DNA from: Paenibacillus sp. 32352
GTDB lineage: Bacteria > Bacillota > Bacilli > Paenibacillales > NBRC-103111
Reading direction: 5' to 3'
Assembly (NCBI RefSeq): GCF_002042965.1
Contig: NZ_MZNT01000009.1
Coordinates: 1 to 64,000 of the forward strand
Length of the DNA: 64,000 bases
Below, one piece after another: positions 7,909-15,685 of this stretch. The stretch's first letter is position 1; every line of letters starts with the position of its first letter. The notes under the pieces are model-generated. The model was not told the DNA's origin and ran no database searches. It saw nothing but the letters and a program-made list of their open reading frames with translations. The translations under genes were made by a program, and so were the position numbers.

Positions 7909-7986
7909 CATATCGAAAACATTACAAATTCTAAGCCGTGTAGTAAAATATCACTTATCTGATTTATGAAAAGGGGGGGGATAGTT

Positions 7987-8583
7987 ATGGCAGCCGGACG
8001 TCCTCGGGCGTTTGACATTAAACAAGCACTAGAGAGTGCCCTGGAGATTTTTCGGCAAAAGGGGTATGAGGGGACTTCATGGTCCGACCTGACCGAAGCA
8101 ATGAAGATCAACCGTTCAAGCTTTTATGCGACCTTCGGTAGCAAAGAGAAACTGTTTCACATGGCGTTTGATTTATATATGAACGAAGGGCCGATTCAAG
8201 CTTCAGTGGCTGCTCTGAACGAACCGACAGCTCGATCAGTCATCGAGAAACTTCTTCGTGCAACGGCGGATTCGGTGGTCAATCCCGATCATTCTCCGGG
8301 CTGTTTAATGATCAAAGGAGCCCTTGTATGCAGCGAGGAATCCGATCCTATCAAAAAATTGTTGACCGATCTACGCGTTCAAATCGAAAAAGCGCTAAGT
8401 ACCCGGTTGGAGCAAGCAAAGAAAGATGGAGATTTGCCTGATCACGCTGATCCTGTCGCCCTGGCCCGGTATGTCGCAACCCTCGTGGCCGGCATGACGG
8501 TCCAAGCTGTGAACGGGGCCAGCCGTGAAGATCTCGAGGACGTGATCACCATCGCTCTGTTTGCCTTGTCAGCATATATATAA
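7987..8583 (+). CDS. TetR-family transcriptional regulator
   Basis: A 198-aa repressor-type protein. N-terminal helix-turn-helix (about 10-55): FDIKQALESALEIFRQKGYEG, then SWSDLTEAMKINRSSFYATFGSKEKLF, the characteristic TetR pattern. The C-terminal ligand-binding half (60-195) resembles TetR_C families that often contain a conserved Cys, here CLMIKGALVC. The start is the ATG at 7987, 5-6 bases after a run of eight G; an upstream ATG at 7966 overlaps that site. It probably controls the SDR gene through the GAACC-N4-GGTTC repeats. Confidence 0.88.
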   Translation: MAAGRPRAFDIKQALESALEIFRQKGYEGTSWSDLTEAMKINRSSFYATFGSKEKLFHMAFDLYMNEGPIQASVAALNEPTARSVIEKLLRATADSVVNPDHSPGCLMIKGALVCSEESDPIKKLLTDLRVQIEKALSTRLEQAKKDGDLPDHADPVALARYVATLVAGMTVQAVNGASREDLEDVITIALFALSAYI

Positions 8584-8737
8584 TCGTTAATTGAACTTGA
8601 ATCAGGCCGTGTCTTTGCCTCAAAAGGTGTTTCGGGAGTATCGTGCAATTGGATGCTTGTCTGGAGAAATTATGCCTGAAGTCACACGGATGAAGGTTTC
8701 GACCGCTGTCTATAAGGGCAAATGCGGAGCCAGCAGC

Positions 8738-8786
8738 AAAAAGAAGGCCGGTCCTCTCAAGGAAATCTCCTTGGAATATCGGCCTT
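8738..8786 (-). terminator. Terminator of the beta-helix lyase gene
   Basis: Two-stage hairpin: AAGGCCG/CGGCCTT outside (8744-8750, 8780-8786) and CAAGGA/TCCTTG inside, followed on the minus strand by T5. Confidence 0.85.
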
Positions 8787-8805
8787 CAATCATTTTACAG
8801 CAAGG

Positions 8806-10305
8806 TTAATTAGCGTATACTTCAAATTCATTCACGTTCGCTTCATCGGAAGCGGATACGACATATAAGCGGATGTAGCGGGACGTTACAGGAGAAAAAG
8901 TGACTGTTTTGGAAGAGCCGATAGTAGTGCCGCTAGTTATATCCGTGAAGGTAGTGCCATCATTGGACGATTGCAGCTTGAAGGAGGTAATATTGGCGAA
9001 GTCGGTTTCCTTGATGATGACCTTGCTATAGGTTTGGCTGGAGCCAAGGTCGACCCTCAACCATTGTCCTGCATTGGTTCCGGAAGCGGATGCCCAGCGG
9101 GTGCTTGTCGTACCGTCAACGGCTTTGCCTGCCGCATAGGTGGTGCTCCATTCCGTCGAAGCGGAGGCAGTTTTGTTCAAGGCCAGATTGGCAGGCGTTG
9201 GTGTCGTGCCGCTGCTGTATGTTCCGCCGCCTTCACCGCTCCAGGTTTTCTCGACGAAAGAAGACGGACTCGCGGTTGTGGCGGTTTTGGAGCCGGAGGC
9301 GTACAGTCCGCCTGCTACATTGGTGGTCGTATAATCGGTGTACAGGGTGTTGTTGGTGAAGCTGCTGTAGATCAGAGAGCCCGTTAAATTGATTCCGGTC
9401 AGCGCCTTCATTTCCAGGTTGCTGCCATAGGAATTGTTGTCCGAGGCGGTCATTTTATTAGCGCGGATGCCCTGTCCAGGACCTGCGTTATTTTTGATCG
9501 TCGTATTGATGACCTGCACGTTATTGGCACGGATGAACAAGCCGTTATTGCCTACCGAACTCTCAGGAATGGTATTCTGGAAATCGATGGTGGCTCCGAT
9601 GACTTTAATGTCGTGAGTGCCTTCTTTGAAGTCGAAGCCGTCGTTCTTCGTTTGGATGGCACTGCAGTTAAGGAAGGTAATATAGCCGCTTTGGTCGGCG
9701 TTGGGGGCAGTGGTCCAGTTCTGATCCGCATCTCCGACGTAGAAGCCCTCGCCGAATTTGCCGCTTTGTCCCGTATATTGGGAGGAGCAATTCTCGAACA
9801 GCCAATATTGGCTGTTTTTGCGGATTTTGAAGCCCTCCGCCAGCGTGTTCTTCACGGTGACATTCGTTACATAACCGTGGGAGGCTTCAATCAGGAGTCC
9901 TTTGTTGGAATTGGAGTTGGAGTTGATCGTCAGGTTCTCCAGCTTGTAATAGTTGTGTTTGATGTACACAGCGGAGTTACCGGCTGACGCAGTGAAATTG
10001 AACGTGGCGCCTCCGCCTGTCCCGCGAAGGGTAATGTAGTTTCCGTTGGTACCGCTTACAGAAGTGCTGAGCGTACCGTTCGAAATATTGTAGGTACCGG
10101 AAACCTCGATAATATCACCCGGCTGCGCGCTGGCCAGATAACTGCGAAGCGTTGCAACATCGCCTGCAGGGACGGTTTTGGTCGCTGCAAATGCGGTAGA
10201 GACGGCGAAGAACGGAACCAGTGCGAAGCACAGCAAGAACAGAACCGATACCGATATCGCGCGGCTTCTGAGCCAGCCAAGTACTCTCTTATTGCTTTTC
10301 ATCAT
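8806..10305 (-). CDS. Secreted parallel beta-helix polysaccharide lyase-like protein with C-terminal F5/8 type C (discoidin) domain
   Basis: A 499-aa exported protein. Signal peptide of about 41 residues ending AFA-ATK. Residues 42-340 form a right-handed beta-helix: many short repeats such as YKLENLTINSNSNSNKGLLI, and DGFDFKEGTHDIKVIGATI, as in PL9-like pectate lyases and related depolymerases. A short linker (TPTPAN) leads to a discoidin/CBM32-type domain (about 370-499; ALNKTASASTEW, DGTTSTRWASA, TSRYIRLYV). Likely a plant-polysaccharide-degrading enzyme bound to its substrate by the C-terminal module; whether it is a lyase or hydrolase cannot be told. Start ATG 10305 has AAGGAGG 7 bases upstream. 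The gene is alone on its strand, with a structured leader candidate upstream. Confidence 0.85.
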   Translation of the reverse strand: MMKSNKRVLGWLRSRAISVSVLFLLCFALVPFFAVSTAFAATKTVPAGDVATLRSYLASAQPGDIIEVSGTYNISNGTLSTSVSGTNGNYITLRGTGGGATFNFTASAGNSAVYIKHNYYKLENLTINSNSNSNKGLLIEASHGYVTNVTVKNTLAEGFKIRKNSQYWLFENCSSQYTGQSGKFGEGFYVGDADQNWTTAPNADQSGYITFLNCSAIQTKNDGFDFKEGTHDIKVIGATIDFQNTIPESSVGNNGLFIRANNVQVINTTIKNNAGPGQGIRANKMTASDNNSYGSNLEMKALTGINLTGSLIYSSFTNNTLYTDYTTTNVAGGLYASGSKTATTASPSSFVEKTWSGEGGGTYSSGTTPTPANLALNKTASASTEWSTTYAAGKAVDGTTSTRWASASGTNAGQWLRVDLGSSQTYSKVIIKETDFANITSFKLQSSNDGTTFTDITSGTTIGSSKTVTFSPVTSRYIRLYVVSASDEANVNEFEVYAN

Positions 10306-10369
10306 TAAGCATCCTCCTTAAAAAATAATTTGGACTGCGCAATGCGTGGTGCGAGTAACAGCTCACCTC

Positions 10370-10435
10370 CCGATTGGATGTAAGACGCCGGATGGGGGAT
10401 TCAATCGGTTTCATGCGTCTTCCCCCTAAGCTTAG
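10370..10435 (-). ncRNA. Possible structured 5' leader RNA of the lyase gene
   Basis: In the leader of the lyase gene three perfect complementary pairs interleave: CCGATTG 10370-10376 with CAATCGG 10402-10408, AAGACGC 10382-10388 with GCGTCTT 10415-10421, and GGGGG 10394-10398 with CCCCC 10422-10426. A CTAAGCTTAG palindrome adjoins. Interleaving means a pseudoknot or alternative folds, as in some riboswitches. I do not recognise the family. Confidence 0.4.
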
Positions 10436-10513
10436 CGAATTTAGACCTGTCCCAACATAGCTAAAACTCACATGAATTTCGCGAAAACTAATAAAATAAC
10501 GGTTTGAAAAAGG

Positions 10514-10563
10514 TTGACGGAAACGTCTTCTTCCTCTACACTAGCATTTGGTTAGCTGGCTAA
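10514..10563 (+). promoter_or_regulatory. marR promoter with overlapping operator
   Basis: TTGACG (10514-10519), 17 bases, TACACT (10537-10542), then the inverted repeat TTAGC-TG-GCTAA (10552-10563) at about the start point. The same motif recurs before the efflux gene at 11021-11038, so autoregulation by the MarR protein is likely. Confidence 0.75.
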
Positions 10564-10583
10564 TTATAAGAGGAGGGGCGTCC

Positions 10584-11027
10584 TTGAGCTTTCAACATAC
10601 CGATGCATTGACGCATTTGATGAAGCATGTGCTGAAGCTTCATAGGCACAATGTCGATAAGCTGATTCAGCAATATGAAGTGTATCCCGGCCAGCCGCCG
10701 CTGCTGCTAAGGCTTGCGGAGCAGGACGGGCAGATTCAGAAGGAGCTGGCTTCCCGGATTCATATTCAGCCTGCGACCCTTACCGTCATGATTACCCGGA
10801 TGGAGAAGGTAGGCCTGCTTGAAAGAAGACCCGATCCGGACGACCAGCGCATATCCAGGGTGTATCTTACGGACAAGGGGAGATTTGCCGCGGAGAAGGT
10901 TAAGGAAGCGCTGCATGTCATAGAAGACAAATGCTTCGACCATTTCCGTCCGGAGGAAAAGATGCTGTTCCGGCGGCTGCTGCTGCAAATGCACAGCAAT
11001 TTGGAGTCGGAACACCAAAGTAATTAG
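10584..11027 (+). CDS. MarR-family transcriptional regulator
   Basis: A 147-aa winged-helix regulator. The DNA-binding core runs from about 40 to 110: LRLAEQDGQIQKELASRIHIQPATLTVMITRMEK (recognition helix) and the wing ERRPDPDDQRISRVYLTDKG, which is the MarR signature. The start is a TTG 3 bases after AGGAGGGGCG; an upstream ATG (10548) precedes the ribosome site and the operator and is rejected. It precedes a Bcr/CflA-type efflux gene, and both have the same TTAG-N-TG-N-CTAA palindrome, so it is very likely the repressor of that pump. Confidence 0.9.
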   Translation: MSFQHTDALTHLMKHVLKLHRHNVDKLIQQYEVYPGQPPLLLRLAEQDGQIQKELASRIHIQPATLTVMITRMEKVGLLERRPDPDDQRISRVYLTDKGRFAAEKVKEALHVIEDKCFDHFRPEEKMLFRRLLLQMHSNLESEHQSN

Positions 11028-11038
11028 ATGCCTAATTA
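11021..11038 (+). promoter_or_regulatory. Second MarR-type operator before the efflux gene
   Basis: TAATTAG-ATGC-CTAATTA, perfect 7-base arms, overlapping the marR stop. It shares TTAG-N-TG-N-CTAATTA with the site at the marR promoter (13 of 15 bases). Confidence 0.68.
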
Positions 11039-11063
11039 AAATGAACTGGAAAGGTTGGATTTT

Positions 11064-12305
11064 GTGAAAGAACAACATAGTGATGCCATATCATCATCCG
11101 TGCCTGCCCGGAGGCTGTGGATGGCTCTTATATTGGGGGCCCTGGCTTCCTTTGGGCCGCTGTCGATCGATATGTATTTGCCGGCATTGCCGACGCTGGC
11201 CGACGATCTTCATACGACGACTTCCCTCGCCCAGCTCAGTCTTACCTTCTGCTTGCTAGGGCTCTCGCTCGGTCAGCTGCTCGCCGGTCCTTTAAGCGAT
11301 GTCAGGGGCCGCCGCACCCCGCTGATCGTCGGATTGCTCGTTTATACGATTGCTTCGCTTCTATGCGCATGGAGCCCTTCCATCTGGGCATTGATAGTGC
11401 TTCGCTTTATTCAGGGTTTTGCCGGTGCGGCGGGGATCGTCATATCCCGTGCTATTGTGCGCGATATGTACTCCGGTACGGAGCTGACCAAGTTTTTTTC
11501 CTTGCTGATGCTGATTAACGGTGTGGCCCCGATCTTCGCTCCGATTGCCGGGGGTCAGCTGCTCCGCGCAACGGCATGGCCGGGCGTCTTTATAGTATTG
11601 AGCCTGTTCGGCTTGCTAATGCTGATAGCGGTGATGTTCGGTCTTCCCGAAACGTTGCCGGCAGAGCGCCGTTCCAAGGGCGGTATCGGAAACACGCTCA
11701 GGACCTTCCGCAGTTTGGCGGGAGACCGGATGTTCATGGGCTATGCGCTTTGTCAAGGATTGGTCATTTCAGCGATGTTCGCTTATATCTCCGGCTCTCC
11801 GTTCGTCATTCAAAATATATTTGGAGCGTCACCGCAAATGTACAGCATGTTCTTCGCCATTAACGGGCTTGGCATTATCATTGCCGGCCAGATTACAGGA
11901 AGGCTTGCCGGGAGGCTCGGGGAGAAGAAGCTGCTGGTTAGCGGACTCGTCCTGGCTATGCTCGGCGGCGTAACGCTGCTTGCAATGATTCTTATCGGTG
12001 CAGGCTTGTATGCGATACTGGTACCGTTGTTCTTTGTTGTGTCCAGCGTCGGGATCGTAAGCGCAACCTCCTTTGCGCTGGCGATGCAGAACCAGGCGCA
12101 GGCAGCGGGCAGCGCATCGGCGCTCCTGGGCTTGCTCTCGTTCATCGCCGGCGGCGTTGTCGCACCTCTTGTCGGATTGGGCGGCAGCGGCACAGCCGTG
12201 CCGATGGGGATTGTCATAGCGGTTGCGGATGTGGGCTCCGTCGTCTGCTACCTTCTGATGATCCGCCGCAGGAAAGCCGCACCGGCTTATTCAGCAAGGG
12301 CATAA
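11064..12305 (+). CDS. Bcr/CflA-family multidrug efflux transporter (MFS)
   Basis: A 413-aa major facilitator with twelve membrane segments, acting as drug/proton antiporter. SIDMYLPALPTLADDL in the first helix region and the MFS motif A GPLSDVRGRRTPL (loop 2-3) identify the Bcr/CflA drug-resistance branch; RFIQGFAGAAGIVISRAIVRD is its motif in helices 4-5. The GTG at 11064 lies 9 bases after GGAAAGG and is favoured over the TTG at 11055, which touches it. It is co-transcribed with and probably repressed by the MarR protein just upstream. The exported compound is unknown; bicyclomycin, chloramphenicol or cysteine are exported by relatives. Confidence 0.9.
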   Translation: MKEQHSDAISSSVPARRLWMALILGALASFGPLSIDMYLPALPTLADDLHTTTSLAQLSLTFCLLGLSLGQLLAGPLSDVRGRRTPLIVGLLVYTIASLLCAWSPSIWALIVLRFIQGFAGAAGIVISRAIVRDMYSGTELTKFFSLLMLINGVAPIFAPIAGGQLLRATAWPGVFIVLSLFGLLMLIAVMFGLPETLPAERRSKGGIGNTLRTFRSLAGDRMFMGYALCQGLVISAMFAYISGSPFVIQNIFGASPQMYSMFFAINGLGIIIAGQITGRLAGRLGEKKLLVSGLVLAMLGGVTLLAMILIGAGLYAILVPLFFVVSSVGIVSATSFALAMQNQAQAAGSASALLGLLSFIAGGVVAPLVGLGGSGTAVPMGIVIAVADVGSVVCYLLMIRRRKAAPAYSARA

Positions 12306-12414
12306 AAAGTTGAATAGATCATGCTGCAATGTCACAAAATAGCTTCCCGATTGTCTTAATAATTGTAAAGACAAAATAACCCCTATCGACAAGGGACGAG
12401 GAGGCAATTATTTT

Positions 12415-12852
12415 ATGAAAACAAGAATGGTCATGAATCAAGTGATTCCGGAAGGGTACCAAGCGATGCTGGGGCTCGAATCTTATGTATCAGGCACAAG
12501 CATTGACAAGAAATTGAGAGAGCTGATCAAAATCCGTGCTTCCCAGATCAACTCCTGCGCGTTTTGCATCGATATGCACACCAAGGAAGCGCGCAAGCTC
12601 GGGGAGACGGAGCAGCGGATTTACGCATTGAACGCCTGGAGGGAAACTCCCTTCTTCACGGATGCGGAGAGAGCAGTGCTAGCTTTGACGGAATCCATCA
12701 CCCTGCTGGCGGAGACTCATGTTCCAGACGATGTGTATGAGGAAGTAGAAAGCTACTTCAATCAGAAGCAGATTGCTGAGATTATTATGCAGATCGTTAC
12801 GATCAATGCATGGAACCGGATCGGCGTATCGACCCGATTAATGCCGCAATAA
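12415..12852 (+). CDS. Carboxymuconolactone decarboxylase/AhpD-like protein
   Basis: A 145-aa single-domain protein of the CMD/AhpD fold. The CxxC motif is present in SCAFCIDMHTKEARKLG (Cys near 47 and 50, followed by the conserved His), which in AhpD-like proteins has thiol peroxidase or disulfide-reducing activity. Homologues are called alkylhydroperoxidase-domain or CMD-family proteins. GAGGAGG lies about 11 bases before the ATG. It follows the efflux pump by 109 bases and may be part of a stress-response group with it, but has its own terminator. Confidence 0.88.
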   Translation: MKTRMVMNQVIPEGYQAMLGLESYVSGTSIDKKLRELIKIRASQINSCAFCIDMHTKEARKLGETEQRIYALNAWRETPFFTDAERAVLALTESITLLAETHVPDDVYEEVESYFNQKQIAEIIMQIVTINAWNRIGVSTRLMPQ

Positions 12853-12873
12853 GCGAGCAAAAGCAGTTTGAAC

Positions 12874-12912
12874 AGCCCTGTTATGGCTTCTGCAGCCATA
12901 GCGGGGCTTTTT
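12874..12912 (+). terminator. Terminator of the AhpD-like gene
   Basis: Imperfect long hairpin AGCCCTG...ATGGCT-tctgc-AGCCAT...CGGGGCT (12874-12908) followed by TTTT. Confidence 0.85.
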
Positions 12913-13183
12913 ATATTCATGCGGAAAGGGGAGCCTCTTTGATTGATGTTACATAAGACGGCAGGTGTTTTTGCGGTAACGGTAAAAAGATGAGACGGAT
13001 GCAGAAAGATAGATGCCTGTCAGGCATGTAGATACCGTATGAGCCCCGAAGTTGCGGATGATTTGTACGCATTTTCACGCGGCTGGGCGCACCGCTGATT
13101 TTACTTTCTATTTTTTTGGTGTTAAGATTTGAATACCATACATTAGGGAATCATATAATAGCAGTTTCACAGGAGGGGTTTCC

Positions 13184-14113
13184 ATGCCTAATATAGCCAA
13201 CAACTTGACCGATCTGATCGGAAATACACCTATGCTGCGGCTTGCCAAATTCGGCCAAACGCACCAACTGGAAGCGGCATTGATTGCCAAGCTGGAATAT
13301 TTTAATCCGGCGGGCAGCGTTAAGGACCGCATCGGATTTGCCATGATCAAAGACGCGGAGGAGCGGGGCTTGCTGCAAAAGGATTCCGTCATCATCGAGC
13401 CTACCAGCGGGAATACGGGCATCGGTCTTGCTTTTGCAGCCGTTGCTTTAGGATATAAGCTCATTATTACGTTACCCGAATCCTTCAGTATCGAGCGGAG
13501 AAAAATTTTGCAGGCGCTTGGAGCGGAGCTTGTCCTGACTCCGGCTTCGGAAGGCATGCCGGGCGCAATGAGAAAGGCGGAGGAGCTGGCTGCGGAAATC
13601 CCGCATTCGTTCATTCCGCAGCAGTTCGATAACCCCGCGAACCCGCAAATTCATAGAGTGACGACAGCGGAAGAAATATGGCGCGATACGGAAGGCGGCG
13701 TAGATATTTTTGTCAGCGGCGTCGGGACAGGCGGAACGGTGACCGGTGTAGGCGAAGTGCTGAAGCAGAAGAAGCCGTCCGTGCAAATTGTCGCGGTCGA
13801 GCCTTTCGATTCTCCGGTATTGTCCGGGGGCAAGCGGGGACCGCACCAGATCCAAGGGCTGGGAGCCGGCTTCGTCCCGAGTGTGTTCAATCGGAATGTC
13901 GTCGACGAAATCTATAAAGTCAAAAACGACGATGCGTTCCAAACGACCCGGCAGCTGGCCAAAACAGAGGGCTTGCTGGTAGGCATCTCTTCGGGTGCCG
14001 CGGCGTACGCAGCTGTACAGCTAGCGAAGCGTCCCGAGAATAAGGGAAAGAACATCGTCGTCATCATGCCGGATAACGGCGAAAGATATTTATCCACTCC
14101 TTTGTTTGATTGA
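13184..14113 (+). CDS. cysK: Cysteine synthase A (O-acetylserine sulfhydrylase)
   Basis: PLP enzyme making L-cysteine from O-acetyl-L-serine and sulfide. At 309 aa it has the full length of CysK. The PLP lysine is in NPAGSVKDRIG (K47), the substrate-binding loop is EPTSGNTGIGLAF, the phosphate-binding glycine loop is SGVGTGGTVTGVG, and the C-terminal ISSGAAAYAA is conserved. The ribosome site is GGAGGGG, about 7 bases before the ATG. A TATAAT (13154-13159) with a poor -35 may be the promoter. No T-box or clear CymR site was recognised. A repeat element is lodged between stop and terminator. Confidence 0.95.
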   Translation: MPNIANNLTDLIGNTPMLRLAKFGQTHQLEAALIAKLEYFNPAGSVKDRIGFAMIKDAEERGLLQKDSVIIEPTSGNTGIGLAFAAVALGYKLIITLPESFSIERRKILQALGAELVLTPASEGMPGAMRKAEELAAEIPHSFIPQQFDNPANPQIHRVTTAEEIWRDTEGGVDIFVSGVGTGGTVTGVGEVLKQKKPSVQIVAVEPFDSPVLSGGKRGPHQIQGLGAGFVPSVFNRNVVDEIYKVKNDDAFQTTRQLAKTEGLLVGISSGAAAYAAVQLAKRPENKGKNIVVIMPDNGERYLSTPLFD

Positions 14114-14145
14114 TGAGGCCATAAACACTCCGATGGGGTCAGGTT

Positions 14146-14346
14146 GTTGAGAAATCCTGTTTGTAGAAAAATGTAAAAGGTGTTAGGTGGGTATCCCCTG
14201 TAGGAGCGATAGTGTTCGCCTTTGTTCTCGGGAGATCCCCGCTAATAAGCGAATATAATCAATAATTTCCCAAGAACAACAGCGACCGGAAGGGGATATC
14301 CCACCGGGGTACCGACGCAATTTTTCAGATTTTCAGGTTTCTCAAC
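14146..14346 (+). mobile_element. MITE-like inverted-repeat element, copy 1
   Basis: A 201-base non-coding element bounded by GTTGAGAAATCCTG and its near inverse CAGGTTTCTCAAC. Nested inside are GGGTATCCCC / GGGGATATCCC and CTTTGTTCT..GGGA / TTTCCC..AGAACAA, so the whole unit folds back on itself. Its reverse complement aligns along its length with the element at 25484-25693. It has no open reading frame for a transposase, as expected for a MITE or structured intergenic repeat. Confidence 0.7.
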
Positions 14347-14351
14347 AGACT

Positions 14352-14374
14352 CACTCCGAAAGGAGTGTTTTTTT
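14352..14374 (+). terminator. Terminator of cysK
   Basis: CACTCC-GAAA-GGAGTG followed by seven T. A second possible 5' arm, AAACACTCC at 14123-14131, also matches GGAGTGTTT 14362-14370, with the inverted-repeat element between them. Confidence 0.88.
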
Positions 14375-14403
14375 GCGGCCGAAATCATTCAAACAAAAAG
14401 ACA

Positions 14404-14461
14404 TTGACAACTCCGCCCAGTTCCAGTAGTATTATCGATGTGAATGAGAATCATTATCATA
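14404..14461 (+). promoter_or_regulatory. Promoter and Fur box of the siderophore-binding protein gene
   Basis: TTGACA (14404-14409) and TAGTAT (14427-14432) with 17 bases between, followed by the Fur-box-like AATGAGAATCATTATCATA (14443-14461), which contains the GATAATCATTATC-type inverted hexamers. Iron repression by Fur is expected. Confidence 0.82.
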
Positions 14462-14489
14462 TGAACGAGCCTGGGGGGTCTAGACAGAA

Positions 14490-15491
14490 ATGCTTTACAA
14501 GAATCAATCCTTTCGAATGAGATCGGCGGCACTGGTCGCTGTCATTTTAATGCTGTCTGTATTTTTGGCTGCTTGCGGCGGAAAACAAGAGGCGCAGCCT
14601 AATGCTGGGGATAACAAAGCAGGTGCAGCGACGACTGCGGATGCTCCTCGCAAAATCACGCATGCCATGGGCGAGACAGAGGTTCCTGCGCACCCGCAAA
14701 AGGTGATCATTTTGACCAACGAAGGAACGGAAGCCTTGCTTGCACTGGGTGTTAAGCCTGTCGGCGCGGTAGAATCGTATACCGGCAAGCCTTGGTTCGA
14801 TCATATCAAAGCGGACATGGCCGGTGTTACGACCGTTGGTACTGAATCCCAGCCTAACCTGGAAATTATCGCTTCCTTGAAGCCTGACTTGATTATCGGT
14901 AACAAAATGCGTCATGAGAAAATCTATGATCAGCTGAAAGCTATCGCTCCAACCGTCTATTCCGAGACGTTGCGCGGCGAATGGAAAAGCAACTTCTCCT
15001 TATATGCGGATACTTTGAACAAGAAGAAAGAAGGTGAGCAGGTCATTGCCGCTTTCGACAAGCGCCTTGAGGACTTCAAGAGCAAAGCGGGCGACAAGCT
15101 GAAAGAGAAGGTAGCCGTGGTGCGTTTCATGGGCGGCAAGACAAGATTCTACTATGGCAACATGTTCTCCGGCGTCATTTTCCAGCAAATCGGAATTCCG
15201 CGTTCCGATCCTAAGAGCGACGAGAAATCGTTCGAGGACATTACGAAGGAGCGTCTGCCTGAGCTGGATGCTGCTGACCGCGTCTTCTACTTCACGTATG
15301 AAACCGGCGATGGCAAAGGAACTCAGCAGGAGAAGGAATGGATGAACGATCCATTGTGGAAAAACCTGAAGGTCGTTAAAAACAACAAATTAATTAAAGT
15401 CGACGATACGACCTGGAATACAGCCGGTGGCGTGAAGGCCGCTAACCTCATGCTGGATGACCTGTACAAAATCTACGACGTAAAGCCATAA
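14490..15491 (+). CDS. Iron-siderophore ABC transporter substrate-binding lipoprotein
   Basis: A 333-aa FecB/BtuF-type (class III) binding protein attached to the outer face of the membrane. Lipobox FLAAC (Cys29), then a low-complexity linker, then the periplasmic-binding fold: PQKVIILTNEGTEALLALGVKPVG, the conserved LEIIASLKPDLIIG, and the C-terminal WNTAGGVKAANLMLDDLY. The Fur box shows its role in iron uptake. It stands alone; the matching permease and ATPase are not in the window, so it must share a transporter encoded elsewhere. Similar to YfiY/FeuA-like proteins for hydroxamate or catecholate siderophores, which cannot be distinguished here. Confidence 0.9.
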   Translation: MLYKNQSFRMRSAALVAVILMLSVFLAACGGKQEAQPNAGDNKAGAATTADAPRKITHAMGETEVPAHPQKVIILTNEGTEALLALGVKPVGAVESYTGKPWFDHIKADMAGVTTVGTESQPNLEIIASLKPDLIIGNKMRHEKIYDQLKAIAPTVYSETLRGEWKSNFSLYADTLNKKKEGEQVIAAFDKRLEDFKSKAGDKLKEKVAVVRFMGGKTRFYYGNMFSGVIFQQIGIPRSDPKSDEKSFEDITKERLPELDAADRVFYFTYETGDGKGTQQEKEWMNDPLWKNLKVVKNNKLIKVDDTTWNTAGGVKAANLMLDDLYKIYDVKP

Positions 15492-15505
15492 GATATTAAA
15501 CATGA

Positions 15506-15545
15506 AAGCCGAAAGCCCCGTAAAGGAGAGCTTTCGGCTTATTTT
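15506..15545 (+). terminator. Terminator of the siderophore-binding protein gene
   Basis: AAGCCGAAAGC/GCTTTCGGCTT (15506-15516, 15530-15540) followed by ATTTTATTT. Confidence 0.85.
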
Positions 15546-15685
15546 ATTTATAAGCAATGTGATGATTCCGGATGGCAACAAAAATTGACAATATTTTTCA
15601 TGATTTTAGGAACTTTTACCATAAAATTACCGTCTATGTAATAGAGAACCAAGGAGTTGAGCGAAACCGATGGAGGGTCATTTAC

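Noticed and set aside
8591..8809. Open frame of 72 codons after tetR
   Set aside because: Overlaps the terminator of the lyase gene, has no ribosome site and no recognisable protein.
12913..13183. T-box or S-box leader before cysK
   Set aside because: No T-box motif, no S-box core and no terminator/antiterminator pair was found.
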